DNA of 36,360 bases from a virus: the IMG/VR virus record IMGVR_UViG_3300015360_000107, positions 1 through 36,360 of that record, one strand, 5' to 3'. Below the pieces are notes generated by a model. The model was not told the DNA's origin and made no database searches. It saw only the letters and a program-made list of their open reading frames with translations. Both the position numbers and the translations under genes were made by a program. Positions 24,283 through 30,870 of this stretch are shown piece by piece. The first letter of the stretch is position 1, and each line of letters starts with the position of its first letter.

Positions 24283-25155
24283 ATGTGCTTAATCCTACAC
24301 CAACGCAAAGGATACACACTACCGCGCACGGAACTGATAACAATCTGCACCAAGAATTCAGACGGGTTCGGCCTGATGTATTCCCATCGCGGCCAACTAT
24401 TTACGTTAAGAATGGTAGGCACGCTCTCTGAAACGCTCGATGCTTACTACAAATACGCGGCTGGCCGTGACTGCTTGCTACATTGGCGCATGAGAACACA
24501 CGGCAACGTAAATATTCAAAATGCTCACCCGTTCGTACTAGGTGAGTCAGAAGTTGCCCTAATGCACAACGGGGTACTGGACTGTGGCACGCCGCACGAA
24601 GATATGTCAGACTCGTATCACACAGCCGAGTACCTCTTTAAGCCGATAGCCGAAAGCACACCTGACTTACTTTTCCAGCCTCATTTTATAGAGGTAATGG
24701 GCGGGTTGATCGGGACAGCGAACAAAATTGTCGTCATGGACCGTAAGGGACAAGTCGCAATCATAAACCGTTCAGGTGGAGTCATGCATGATGGTTGCTG
24801 GTTTAGCAACACGTATGCATGGAACGCACCCGCACACCTCACACCAAAACAATTAAATTGGCACCACTACTACCAACGCGCCGATTGGGCTTCCCCAATC
24901 TCACCACCGATAGTACAGCTTCCGTCACCACCGATAGTGCAACTTCCACCTGCAACAACAATGGAATCGCTTCATAAGGCTGTCGAAAAGTCACAGGAAG
25001 CCGGAGCGTTAGAGTGGGCCACTCGCAATCCGGCAACAGCGCGTCAACTTATCAACGAATGGTTTGCGGTAGACTCTCATACGCTGTCAGCCGAGCGAGT
25101 GGCCGAACTCTTGTATGATCTCGGCACTTCGATTCTCACAGAGGTTGAAACCTAA
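24283..25155 (+). CDS. class II glutamine amidotransferase
   Basis: A 290-residue Ntn-type glutaminase. Cys2, exposed after Met removal, is the nucleophile (MCLILHQ). Other class II marks are NSDGFGLMY at 25-33, HWRMRTHGNVN at 67-77, AHPF at 81-84, LMHNGVLD at 93-100 and a SDSYHTAEYL stretch at 109-118. It would release ammonia from glutamine. The C-terminal third is not part of the usual domain: it has a duplicated SPPIVQLP linker (residues 208-222) and a helical end. It begins 3 nt after the amidoligase stop, with GGAGAA ahead, so the two should be made together, matching the amidoligase plus GATase pairs described by Iyer and colleagues in phages and bacteria. Confidence 0.88.
   Translation: MCLILHQRKGYTLPRTELITICTKNSDGFGLMYSHRGQLFTLRMVGTLSETLDAYYKYAAGRDCLLHWRMRTHGNVNIQNAHPFVLGESEVALMHNGVLDCGTPHEDMSDSYHTAEYLFKPIAESTPDLLFQPHFIEVMGGLIGTANKIVVMDRKGQVAIINRSGGVMHDGCWFSNTYAWNAPAHLTPKQLNWHHYYQRADWASPISPPIVQLPSPPIVQLPPATTMESLHKAVEKSQEAGALEWATRNPATARQLINEWFAVDSHTLSAERVAELLYDLGTSILTEVET
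24901..24948 (+). repeat. 24-nt tandem duplication inside the amidotransferase gene
   Basis: Two adjacent 24-nt units (24,901-24,924 and 24,925-24,948), nearly identical and in frame, encode the doubled SPPIVQLP linker after the catalytic domain. This indicates a recent duplication or linker expansion. Confidence 0.8.
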
Positions 25156-25159
25156 CCGC

Positions 25160-25369
25160 ATGCAATTTCCACCCTCTTTATTACTTCTCTGGGCGTCCTT
25201 TAAAGGCGCTCAGAGGAAGTACGATACTAGCGTATCCCTTTCGGTGTCCGATCCAAGACACTTAGAAGTGGTGACACTAGAATATCTCACCTCTCGCGAT
25301 CTGTGGAACACACATCATAGAGCATTCGAAGCTGAGTGCTCTAACACCAGCAACCAGAGAATCTTCTAA
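25160..25369 (+). CDS. small hypothetical protein in amidoligase operon
   Basis: With ATG at 25,160 (4 nt after the amidotransferase stop) it encodes 69 residues: a hydrophobic opening (MQFPPSLLLLWASFKGAQRK), then mixed polar sequence (TLEYLTSRDLWNTHHRAFEA). The opening is too short and irregular for a confident membrane helix. No Shine-Dalgarno is seen, so translation may be coupled to the gene before. Its stop overlaps the next start by one base (TAATG). Function unknown; position makes an accessory role in the amidoligase system possible. Confidence 0.55.
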   Translation: MQFPPSLLLLWASFKGAQRKYDTSVSLSVSDPRHLEVVTLEYLTSRDLWNTHHRAFEAECSNTSNQRIF

Positions 25370-25590
25370 TGGACACACCAACGTCGCGTAAGGTATACAC
25401 AATTTCATTCACGGAAGAAGAGCGAGCTCTGATGGTACTAGCAACTGCTACGGGCTTACACATGGCCGTTGGGCAGACTACGCCAGCAGTCAATGTCTTG
25501 GTAGCGCTGCGTGACCTACTCAAGCACATGTCACTCGATGAATTTGAGAGGTTCCGGTATAAGCTTTCCCAGTTTGTGCCTGTTCCTTGA
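25369..25590 (+). CDS. small hypothetical protein in amidoligase operon
   Basis: A 73-residue protein: a strand-like start (SRKVYTISFTEEERALMVLA) followed by helices (VNVLVALRDLLKHMSLDEFE). The layout resembles a small DNA- or protein-binding helical domain, but no ribbon-helix-helix or helix-turn-helix motif is firm. It is coupled to the previous gene by a one-base overlap. Its TGA lies inside the -35 box of the next candidate promoter. A carrier or substrate peptide for the ligase is only a speculation. Confidence 0.65.
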   Translation: MDTPTSRKVYTISFTEEERALMVLATATGLHMAVGQTTPAVNVLVALRDLLKHMSLDEFERFRYKLSQFVPVP

Positions 25591-25615
25591 CAATGCCGTA
25601 CCCTCTCTTCATATT
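25587..25615 (+). promoter_or_regulatory. candidate sigma70-type promoter
   Basis: Perfect TTGACA (25,587-25,592), 17-nt spacer and CATATT (25,610-25,615; 4 of 6). It lies 32 nt before the ATG of the small repeat gene at 25,648. Confidence 0.5.
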
Positions 25616-25647
25616 GTCCCGTATCCTTCATTATGGAGCGGGACAGT

Positions 25648-25767
25648 ATGGAAAAGATCACAGTTAACACGTTGCGAGCGGACAAGTTGAGAGCTGCTGT
25701 GGCTCGCGCGCGCAGGTTGGCGTTGCGAGCGGACAAGTTGAAAGCTGAAACGCGGGTTGCTGCTTGA
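25648..25767 (+). CDS. 39-residue helical protein with internal 17-residue repeat
   Basis: ATG at 25,648 has GGGAC 5 nt upstream; an in-frame ATG at 25,633 lacks one. The product (MEKITVNTLRADKLRAAVAR, then ARRLALRADKLKAETRVAA) is almost all Leu, Ala, Arg and Lys. It holds two copies of LRADKL(R/K)A spaced by 17 residues, giving an amphipathic basic helix. Such a peptide might bind nucleic acid or a membrane. The underlying DNA repeat is 27 nt with one mismatch. It is too short for domain assignment, but the ribosome site, promoter and repeat support it. Confidence 0.5.
   Translation: MEKITVNTLRADKLRAAVARARRLALRADKLKAETRVAA
25670..25747 (+). repeat. 27-nt direct repeat, 51-nt period
   Basis: Copies at 25,670-25,696 and 25,721-25,747, beginning CGTTGCGAGCGGACAAGTTG, differ by one base and are spaced 51 nt, an exact number of codons (17). 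They encode the internal repeat of the small helical protein. Confidence 0.8.
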
Positions 25768-25891
25768 CCGGGCACAGTGAGAAGGGACCGGCGTGAATAG
25801 GGTAGGTTTATTCCCTATGAGTGGTTCGACTCCACACCCTTTTTTGCCTCACTCTGAGGCTGTATTACCTCCCTACACTCTGGATCATATT

Positions 25892-26431
25892 ATGAGCATC
25901 ACCAAGATTTACCTCAGCGGCAAGAAAGATTCAAAGACCGGAGCCGAACTAGCTTGGAAGATCAACGCCTCCAAGCTTTCGGCTGAGAAGTATCCTAACG
26001 GCCCACATGCGACCATTCAGGGAACAAAGAAAGGGGAAAAGTTGTCAGTCCTTCAGATTCCACTTTTCCCCTCCAACGTGTCCGCCCGAGCCTTTACCAC
26101 TTTGGAAGACGTTCAAGCCGTTGCGCAAACCCAATTTAACGGTTGGGTTATTCGTTCCGCCAACGAACAAGCGAAGGTAGCGGCTGAGGAAGCCGCGAAA
26201 AGTTATGCAAGGGATGTCGAAAGTTTCGCCGGAGAGTCGTTGAACTTTGACGGCACAGCCATTGATATTTTCGCGGCTCCGGTAGAACGCGTAGAAAGGG
26301 TCGCGAGCGCTAAAATGCAATTCTCCTCTTCACTTTCCAAGGTTGAAGGCTTGGAGAATCTGAGCGATACTGACCAGCTTGCTGCGTTGCGTGCGTTGTA
26401 CGCAGAAATCAAGCGGATCGCCAGCAACTAA
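25892..26431 (+). CDS. hypothetical Ala/Ser/Lys-rich protein
   Basis: A 179-residue protein from ATG at 25,892: a strand-rich start (SITKIYLSGKKDSKTGAELA, then EKLSVLQIPLFPSNVSARAF) and helices later (EQAKVAAEEAAKSYARDVES). The C-terminal helix is SDTDQLAALRALYAEIKRIA. No domain recognised. A GTG at 25,793 is in frame with a better ribosome site (AAGGGA) and would add 33 Pro-rich residues. I prefer the shorter form because the extra part overlaps a hairpin (ATAGGG/CCCTAT) and a run of T and reads unlike the rest. A 12-bp hairpin follows the stop. Confidence 0.65.
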   Translation: MSITKIYLSGKKDSKTGAELAWKINASKLSAEKYPNGPHATIQGTKKGEKLSVLQIPLFPSNVSARAFTTLEDVQAVAQTQFNGWVIRSANEQAKVAAEEAAKSYARDVESFAGESLNFDGTAIDIFAAPVERVERVASAKMQFSSSLSKVEGLENLSDTDQLAALRALYAEIKRIASN

Positions 26432-26438
26432 TCCACCG

Positions 26439-26469
26439 ATGAGGGGCATAGGGTATCTATGCCCCTCAT
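26439..26469 (+). terminator. hairpin, probable terminator
   Basis: ATGAGGGGCATA (26,439-26,450) pairs perfectly with TATGCCCCTCAT (26,458-26,469) around a 7-nt loop, 8 nt after the stop of the preceding gene. Only a loose T-rich stretch (TGTAATTCTT) follows. It could also shield the transcript end or separate the tRNA. Confidence 0.65.
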
Positions 26470-26493
26470 TGTAATTCTTCCACAGACCGGCAA

Positions 26494-26567
26494 GCGCTAG
26501 TAGCTCAGGTGGATAGAGCGGCAGCCTTCTAAGCTGCGGGTCGGGGGTTCGAGTCCCTCCTAGCGCA
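26494..26567 (+). tRNA. tRNA-Arg (anticodon TCT)
   Basis: A complete cloverleaf. Acceptor GCGCTAG (26,494-26,500) pairs with CTAGCGC (26,560-26,566). The D-arm contains GCTCAGGTGGATAGAGC. The anticodon arm is GCAGC-CTTCTAA-GCTGC with TCT in the loop, and the T-arm has GGTTCGAGTCC. The discriminator is A and CCA is not encoded. TCT reads AGA (and some AGG), codons common in these moderately AT-rich phage genes and often rare in GC-rich hosts, so it may relieve a codon mismatch. Confidence 0.93.
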
Positions 26568-26601
26568 TTCTCCTCTCTCCCTTCCTCTCTCCCTTCCTCT
26601 C

Positions 26602-27285
26602 ATGTTTACTATAGAACTCCTTACCCAAGCAACTAACGGGCTCTCCTCTATTGAGAACTCCATAATTGCAAAGAATCAGTGGACGAAAACATGGACAACG
26701 CTACTTAGCTCAACGCTAACTGCGAAAGTAGGAGAATCACGTTTTCACATTCAACGAATCGGATGTGAGCCACCGACAATAGAAGTAAATTTATTCTATT
26801 TCCTCTCACTACATTCCGCTAAACCCATTGAGAGAGCAAAAAGAATCTCTCAATTTATTCTACATTTCGCCGATGCTATCCGGCACGCCCAAGATATGAC
26901 TCGGATTTCGGCCTTCCTCTCTCCGACACAAGCAAGAGTTATTCAAGCTGAGAGAGAGCGAGCGGAGCGAGCTATCTTAAGGGATACTAGGGGTATTCTC
27001 CCCGACAGGTTTTTTTCTGTCCAGTGGATAGCCGTAGTAAGTGAGAAGATTACTCCCCAACGCTCTAACGTGGCAATTATACAAAGTCAAGAATTCCCAA
27101 CACAATATGATCTCGCTCAGGAAGGGAAGCGCCAACTGACTGAGCGAATTCTCGCTGACCACTCAATCGCGGAAACGCTCCAATTAGCCGAACCCCATAA
27201 GGATGAGCCAGCCCCCACCTCCGTCACCATCGAAGCTAGAAATGGGGCCATGCACACAACCGTCAGTTACGAGGCCCCAGCTTGA
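26602..27285 (+). CDS. hypothetical protein following the tRNA
   Basis: A 227-residue protein, mixed helical (SLHSAKPIERAKRISQFILH, then VIQAERERAERAILRDTRG) with a strand region (FFSVQWIAVVSEKITPQRSN). No domain recognised. The start codon has no Shine-Dalgarno site; 30 nt of C/T-only sequence built from CTCTCCCTTC repeats precede it, starting just after the tRNA. It ends before a hairpin pair. Confidence 0.7.
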   Translation: MFTIELLTQATNGLSSIENSIIAKNQWTKTWTTLLSSTLTAKVGESRFHIQRIGCEPPTIEVNLFYFLSLHSAKPIERAKRISQFILHFADAIRHAQDMTRISAFLSPTQARVIQAERERAERAILRDTRGILPDRFFSVQWIAVVSEKITPQRSNVAIIQSQEFPTQYDLAQEGKRQLTERILADHSIAETLQLAEPHKDEPAPTSVTIEARNGAMHTTVSYEAPA

Positions 27286-27324
27286 CCCGAGAGGGGCGAT
27301 CTCCCCCTCCTGAAGGGTAGAGGT

Positions 27325-27368
27325 AGGGCCAGTTCTAGCTAAGTCTGCTGAGCTGGCCCTTGACTTTT
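27325..27368 (+). terminator. terminator-like hairpin overlapping a promoter
   Basis: AGGGCCAG (27,325-27,332) pairs with CTGGCCCT (27,353-27,360), extended by TTC/GAG. A short T-rich tail (TGACTTTT) follows. The last stem base is the first base of the -35 box of the next promoter. A GAGGGG/CCCCTC hairpin at 27,291-27,309 precedes it. Confidence 0.65.
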
Positions 27369-27388
27369 GAGGGCAATCCCATTATACA
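27360..27388 (+). promoter_or_regulatory. candidate strong sigma70-type promoter for early/replication operon
   Basis: TTGACT (27,360-27,365), 17-nt spacer, TATACA (27,383-27,388). It lies 38 nt before the ATG at 27,427 and is the best promoter match in the window. It would drive the overlapping genes through about 32,445. Confidence 0.6.
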
Positions 27389-27426
27389 TTATATCATGAA
27401 CCTTTACAGCCTTCATCCTATCCAAC

Positions 27427-27654
27427 ATGACAGCATCCAAGAAGAACATCCTCAACAATCCGCCGCTCTTCTACGTTCTCTTTTATGATCCCTACAGAGA
27501 CGAAATTATCATGACGTGGAAAGATGAACACGGCTTTAGATATTCTACTGACTTGGTACACGTTCCTAACGGGGTTCCAACATCGCGGAGCCCCAGTGAT
27601 TGGGTCACGACTGAAAACATTTTTTCTTATCGGGAGATCATCGAACAATGCTAA
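27427..27654 (+). CDS. small hypothetical early protein
   Basis: A 75-residue protein, first after the candidate promoter. A compact mixed alpha-beta pattern (FYVLFYDPYRDEIIMTWKDE, then YSTDLVHVPNGVPTSRSP). No Shine-Dalgarno. Its stop lies inside the next gene's start region (7-nt overlap). No known family. Confidence 0.65.
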   Translation: MTASKKNILNNPPLFYVLFYDPYRDEIIMTWKDEHGFRYSTDLVHVPNGVPTSRSPSDWVTTENIFSYREIIEQC

Positions 27655-27950
27655 CCTTTCTTGTTGATAAGATACTCATAAATCCAGCTCACAACGGATT
27701 TAAGTTTGACCTTCCGGGAAGCGGAAATTTTCTCGCCGCTCAAGAGCAAGGAGATCAAATTGCAGTCTGGTACGAACTGACAGGACAGGAGCGCGGAGTG
27801 ACTCAATACGTAATGTATTGGACCGGGGTGGATATTCATTCACCTACTACACTTTTCCTAGCCTACCTTACAACGATTCAATGCAGCAAAAACGGTCTGG
27901 TGTGGCACTTATACAAGAGAATCCCACAGACCACACACTTTGAAGTATGA
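27648..27950 (+). CDS. small hypothetical early protein
   Basis: A 100-residue protein, strand-rich (MLTFLVDKILINPAHNGFKF, then AVWYELTGQERGVTQYVMYW). GGGAGA precedes the ATG by about 9 nt. It overlaps both neighbours (7 and 4 nt). Unrecognised; small early proteins at this position often interfere with host functions, but nothing specific supports this here. Confidence 0.7.
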   Translation: MLTFLVDKILINPAHNGFKFDLPGSGNFLAAQEQGDQIAVWYELTGQERGVTQYVMYWTGVDIHSPTTLFLAYLTTIQCSKNGLVWHLYKRIPQTTHFEV

Positions 27951-28255
27951 CGATTCTCTCACCTCTCCGATACCTTATAGGGGTTCACCTTTCACAGAAA
28001 GGCTTTACTCCTTCTATTACAGTTCCAGTTAACAACATCCTTCGTCTAATTGACGAAGAATTGATCGGGGTGGGGTACGACTTTATCAATCCTGCCATCT
28101 CAAGAGAAGTTGAGAGGCTTGAAGATGCCATTCTAGGAGTTGAGAGGGGGATAGATGAAATATCCGATCTCCCCCTTCCCCTAGATTCACCTGTTCTAGA
28201 AGACATATTCCCCGAAGACCCCCTTTCATTCCTAGATCAGGATTCCGAAAGATGA
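27947..28255 (+). CDS. small acidic hypothetical early protein
   Basis: A 102-residue protein with a hydrophobic start (SPLRYLIGVHLSQKGFTPSI), a helix (ISREVERLEDAILGVERGID) and a strongly acidic Pro/Leu/Asp end (LPLPLDSPVLEDIFPEDPLS). ATGA overlap with the gene before and with the next. No domain recognised. Confidence 0.65.
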   Translation: MTILSPLRYLIGVHLSQKGFTPSITVPVNNILRLIDEELIGVGYDFINPAISREVERLEDAILGVERGIDEISDLPLPLDSPVLEDIFPEDPLSFLDQDSER

Positions 28256-28617
28256 GCACACTTTCAGCCAACACTCTTTTCTCTCACTCCCGATACATCA
28301 TTCCTATTCCCGGTGGAGCGAAGGCGAATATCTTCATTGTAGAAGACCTAGAAGGTAATCCACATGAAGTTATCTGCTCTATAGGAAAGGTGGGAACCAC
28401 GATGTCAGGGTCAGGAACAACAATTGCCCGTCTCCTCTCTTCTATCATCAGAGAAACTTCCCTCGATGAAGCAATCGGCCTCATGAGCGAAATTTCTCTC
28501 GATATTGCAGAGAGTCACGAGGTGAAATATGAGAATGAAGTTTGTCGATCTCTCACAGAAGCTTTCACCATAGCTTTAAGGAAGTATCGCTCACTGAATA
28601 TGAGGATAGAAAGATGA
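28252..28617 (+). CDS. TSCPD-like domain protein
   Basis: A 121-residue protein. Residues about 15-80 resemble the TSCPD domain found at the end of some ribonucleotide reductases and as free-standing proteins: YIIPIPGGAKANIFIVEDLE, a strand HEVICSIGKVGTTMSGSG, and a helix TIARLLSSIIRETSLDEAIG ending in a leucine-rich turn. The usual terminal G-I-x-C part is not clear. No reductase gene is visible in this window. It could regulate or complement nucleotide metabolism encoded elsewhere. ATGA overlaps on both sides tie it to the operon. Confidence 0.6.
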   Translation: MSTLSANTLFSHSRYIIPIPGGAKANIFIVEDLEGNPHEVICSIGKVGTTMSGSGTTIARLLSSIIRETSLDEAIGLMSEISLDIAESHEVKYENEVCRSLTEAFTIALRKYRSLNMRIER

Positions 28618-29006
28618 ACCTCTCAAACATCAATGAGAAGTCTTCTGCCATATTCAGACTAATTCAGCAATCCTTCACCCAACTTCAACCATACGAGATT
28701 GCCTATCTCTGCGGTTGGATAGGAGCAAGCACTTTGAGAGGGAACATTCCGAAATCTCATAACATAGATTCCGTCTCTATCTCCCTAGTCTCTGAGATGT
28801 TCTACACTGAACTCCTCTCCGATTCTGAATTCGCCGACTACATCACCCATAAGAAAGCAAGAAGGGACGAAAATGAGAAGCTTAAGCGCGAACAAGTTCT
28901 CGATTCTCAAGCCGATATCAGAACAGATCGAAGCAGCATTAACGATGAACATCCCAAACTTCAAGATCTATCACCCGAAACCTCACGTCTTGAAGAAAGA
29001 TCTTGA
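28614..29006 (+). CDS. hypothetical early protein
   Basis: Start at the ATG overlapping the previous stop (ATGA). 130 residues: a helical globular first half (EKSSAIFRLIQQSFTQLQPY, then EIAYLCGWIGASTLRG) and a charged, poorly ordered end (ARRDENEKLKREQVLDSQAD). The last 134 nt also encode the start of the next gene in another frame. No family recognised. Confidence 0.65.
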   Translation: MNLSNINEKSSAIFRLIQQSFTQLQPYEIAYLCGWIGASTLRGNIPKSHNIDSVSISLVSEMFYTELLSDSEFADYITHKKARRDENEKLKREQVLDSQADIRTDRSSINDEHPKLQDLSPETSRLEERS

Positions 29007-29397
29007 ACACTTCAAGGCGCTTTACTGCCCTCACTGGAAGGGGAAGTTTCAAATGTGGATGGACCTGGATCACCGCCTCCTAGAAATCAAGTTCACCGTC
29101 ATCCCTAAAACTGAGTTCTCCTTCAATGGAGAAGACTTCACAGAACTACATAACGTAGATGGAATTATTGAGCGGGCTATGTTCAACAGGGATAAACAGT
29201 CTAGGTTCATCAAGTCCCAGCTCTCTCCCACCGATCTAGCTGCTCTCAAAAGACTTCATAAGTTTTTTTACGTTCAGGAGACTCAAGAGCACCTTATATT
29301 CACTCCTAAACTTGAATTGGAGCTTGAACCATCTCCATCTCCATCTCCCTATCAAAACGAGGATCCTTCGAGTGACACTCCACATTTCGGCTTTTAG
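28873..29397 (+). CDS. hypothetical early protein with long out-of-frame overlap
   Basis: A 174-residue protein from ATG at 28,873, which has AAGGGAC ahead; an in-frame ATG at 28,945 lacks one. The body is mixed alpha-beta (PHVLKKDLEHFKALYCPHWK, then FQMWMDLDHRLLEIKFTVIP) with a Pro/Ser repeat tail (LELELEPSPSPSPYQ). The overlap with the previous gene is 134 nt; if 28,945 is used it falls to 62 nt. Function unknown. Confidence 0.65.
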   Translation: MRSLSANKFSILKPISEQIEAALTMNIPNFKIYHPKPHVLKKDLEHFKALYCPHWKGKFQMWMDLDHRLLEIKFTVIPKTEFSFNGEDFTELHNVDGIIERAMFNRDKQSRFIKSQLSPTDLAALKRLHKFFYVQETQEHLIFTPKLELELEPSPSPSPYQNEDPSSDTPHFGF

Positions 29398-29563
29398 TTA
29401 TTCATTCCGATCAGATCGCGAAGTTGCGATAAACAAACGCATAGACAGGGCGCAAGCTGCCTACGATAACATGACTCCACCTGAAGATACACCCGAGCCA
29501 TCTGAACCGCCCGAGCCACCTGACGAGCCAAGGGGAGGGGAAGAAAATGAGTTCGACAACTAG
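29372..29563 (+). CDS. small acidic Pro-rich protein
   Basis: A GTG at 29,372 with GAGGA 8 nt upstream gives 63 residues. A short basic start (REVAINKRIDRAQAAYDN) is followed by an acidic proline tail (TPEPSEPPEPPDEPRGG). The other in-frame start, at 29,312, would overlap the previous gene by 86 nt. It links the previous gene to the ribbon-helix-helix-like gene and may be a flexible adaptor or just a translational link. Confidence 0.5.
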   Translation: MTLHISAFSYSFRSDREVAINKRIDRAQAAYDNMTPPEDTPEPSEPPEPPDEPRGGEENEFDN

Positions 29564-29765
29564 AAAATCTCAAACCACTATCTACATTGATCGTGAGAAG
29601 TGGAATGAAGTTTCTCGACGAATTCCAAATATGACGCTCTCCTTTTTCGTCGATCACTACCTCTCTAATCTACTTACCCTCTTGATTGAAAAGGGTATTT
29701 CGCTTGAGGATATTTATTCTGAAGCGGCCAATCAAACTCTCGAACAAGCAGAGGTGGAACCGTGA
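29547..29765 (+). CDS. ribbon-helix-helix-like small protein
   Basis: A 72-residue protein. After a Ser/Thr-rich start, a single strand (QTTIYIDREKW) is followed by two helices (NEVSRRIPNMTLSFFVDHYL, then NLLTLLIEKG), the layout of MetJ/Arc-type ribbon-helix-helix regulators. A strong ribosome site (GGGGAGGGGAAGAAA) precedes the ATG. It could bind operator DNA in the control regions or pair with a toxin-like partner, though no partner is apparent. It overlaps the nuclease gene by 4 nt. Confidence 0.6.
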   Translation: MSSTTRKSQTTIYIDREKWNEVSRRIPNMTLSFFVDHYLSNLLTLLIEKGISLEDIYSEAANQTLEQAEVEP

Positions 29766-30703
29766 TTACTCATTCAGTCCCTAAGAGAAAGTTCCTTCCT
29801 ACCCTAGAGCGATCTGAACCTCTCATTAAGGATCACACGGCGGTCAAAACATTTATGGAGTGTAAGCGGAAATACTTCCTCCGTATGGTTGCAAGTAGAA
29901 CAGCCAGAACTTCCGCTCTTGAATCCATCTTCGCTTGGGGTTCCGCTGTACACAAATTTGCAGAAGTCTACTCGATCTCCTATGATATCGAAAGTGCAGG
30001 GGATGCCGCCTCCCAAATGTTCAAGAAACCCGTTCTCGATAAGCCCTCTTGGGCTCACTTGGATTTTCAACGCTTCGCACAAACACTCGGAGAGGTTGCA
30101 AAGTTCTTCGATCAGGAAAAGGAAAGCGGTTTTATCAAAACAGAATCCGTTGAGACTCCATTCAACTTGGAACTCCCGGACGGATCAGTTATTGGAGGGC
30201 GGATAGACGCACTTCTCTCTTATAGTGGGGGGCAGCAGTGGGTAAGAGACCTCAAAACAACAACCAAGAATCTCCACTGGTTTATCCAATCACTTGATCC
30301 GAACGATCAAGCGACACGATATGTTTACGCTCGCTCTCGCATGATGGGTTGGGATTCAACCTCACAAAAAATCTCACAGAAAGCAAACGGGATTGAATTT
30401 CTCGTTATCTCGAACGAAGCACCCACGAAAAGTAACAAGAAGGGACCAAAGATTGAACGCTTCCCCCTCTCCCGCTCAAACGACCAACTTGTTGAATTCG
30501 AACGTCAGCAGATGTTCATTCACAAGATGATTGATCTTTGTCGGGAAGCAGATGAATGGCCCATGGAGATCACCTCAAACTGTCAGTGGTGCGATTATGT
30601 ATCAGTCTGTCGAGCACCGAACGAAAACAATATGGAACAGAGGTTGAAGAGTGACTTCAACTATCGGCCATGGGATCACCAGAAGGTGGAGCAAGACAAA
30701 TGA
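29762..30703 (+). CDS. PD-(D/E)XK nuclease with Cas4/AddB-like iron-sulfur cysteines
   Basis: A 313-residue exonuclease-type protein. RecB/Cas4 family features: MECKRKYF with C34, GSAVHKFAEVY with H64, GGRIDAL with D149, DLKTT with D163 and K165, and a Q183-x-x-x-Y helix. The end carries SNCQWCDYVSVC with C274, C277 and C283. C34 plus these three can hold a 4Fe-4S cluster as in Cas4 and AddB. It would process DNA ends to make single strands for annealing. The downstream RecA/Sak4-like ATPase gene completes a recombination pair. All active-site residues are present. Confidence 0.85.
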   Translation: MITHSVPKRKFLPTLERSEPLIKDHTAVKTFMECKRKYFLRMVASRTARTSALESIFAWGSAVHKFAEVYSISYDIESAGDAASQMFKKPVLDKPSWAHLDFQRFAQTLGEVAKFFDQEKESGFIKTESVETPFNLELPDGSVIGGRIDALLSYSGGQQWVRDLKTTTKNLHWFIQSLDPNDQATRYVYARSRMMGWDSTSQKISQKANGIEFLVISNEAPTKSNKKGPKIERFPLSRSNDQLVEFERQQMFIHKMIDLCREADEWPMEITSNCQWCDYVSVCRAPNENNMEQRLKSDFNYRPWDHQKVEQDK

Positions 30704-30870
30704 AACTTTACGAACTTCTAGATGACGAACTTCCACGTATCCGAAAGCTCCTCACTGACAGAAATGTTCTTATGTCTGAGGTCAAATCTATCAGCGTGGA
30801 GATTAACAACACTATCGTCATTCATCTCGGAGACGAATACATCTTTCCAACAACTCGACCATCCTCATGA
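30700..30870 (+). CDS. small hypothetical protein between nuclease and ATPase
   Basis: ATG at 30,700 overlaps the nuclease stop (ATGA), giving 56 residues. A helix (YELLDDELPRIRKLLTDRNV) is followed by a strand pair (VKSISVEINNTIVIHLGDEY). No domain recognised. Its stop overlaps the ATPase start, so it is a fixed member of the recombination operon. Confidence 0.6.
   Translation: MKLYELLDDELPRIRKLLTDRNVLMSEVKSISVEINNTIVIHLGDEYIFPTTRPSS

Noticed and set aside
25341-25775. 144-codon leftward frame opposite the small amidoligase-operon genes
   Set aside because: It crosses promoter, repeats and two coupled rightward genes and has Arg/Ser/Asn-rich shadow composition.
25793-25850. tRNA T-arm-like sequence (GTGGTTCGACTCCAC) followed by a run of T
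   Set aside because: Only a short hairpin; no matching acceptor, D-arm or anticodon arm lies upstream at the right distance.
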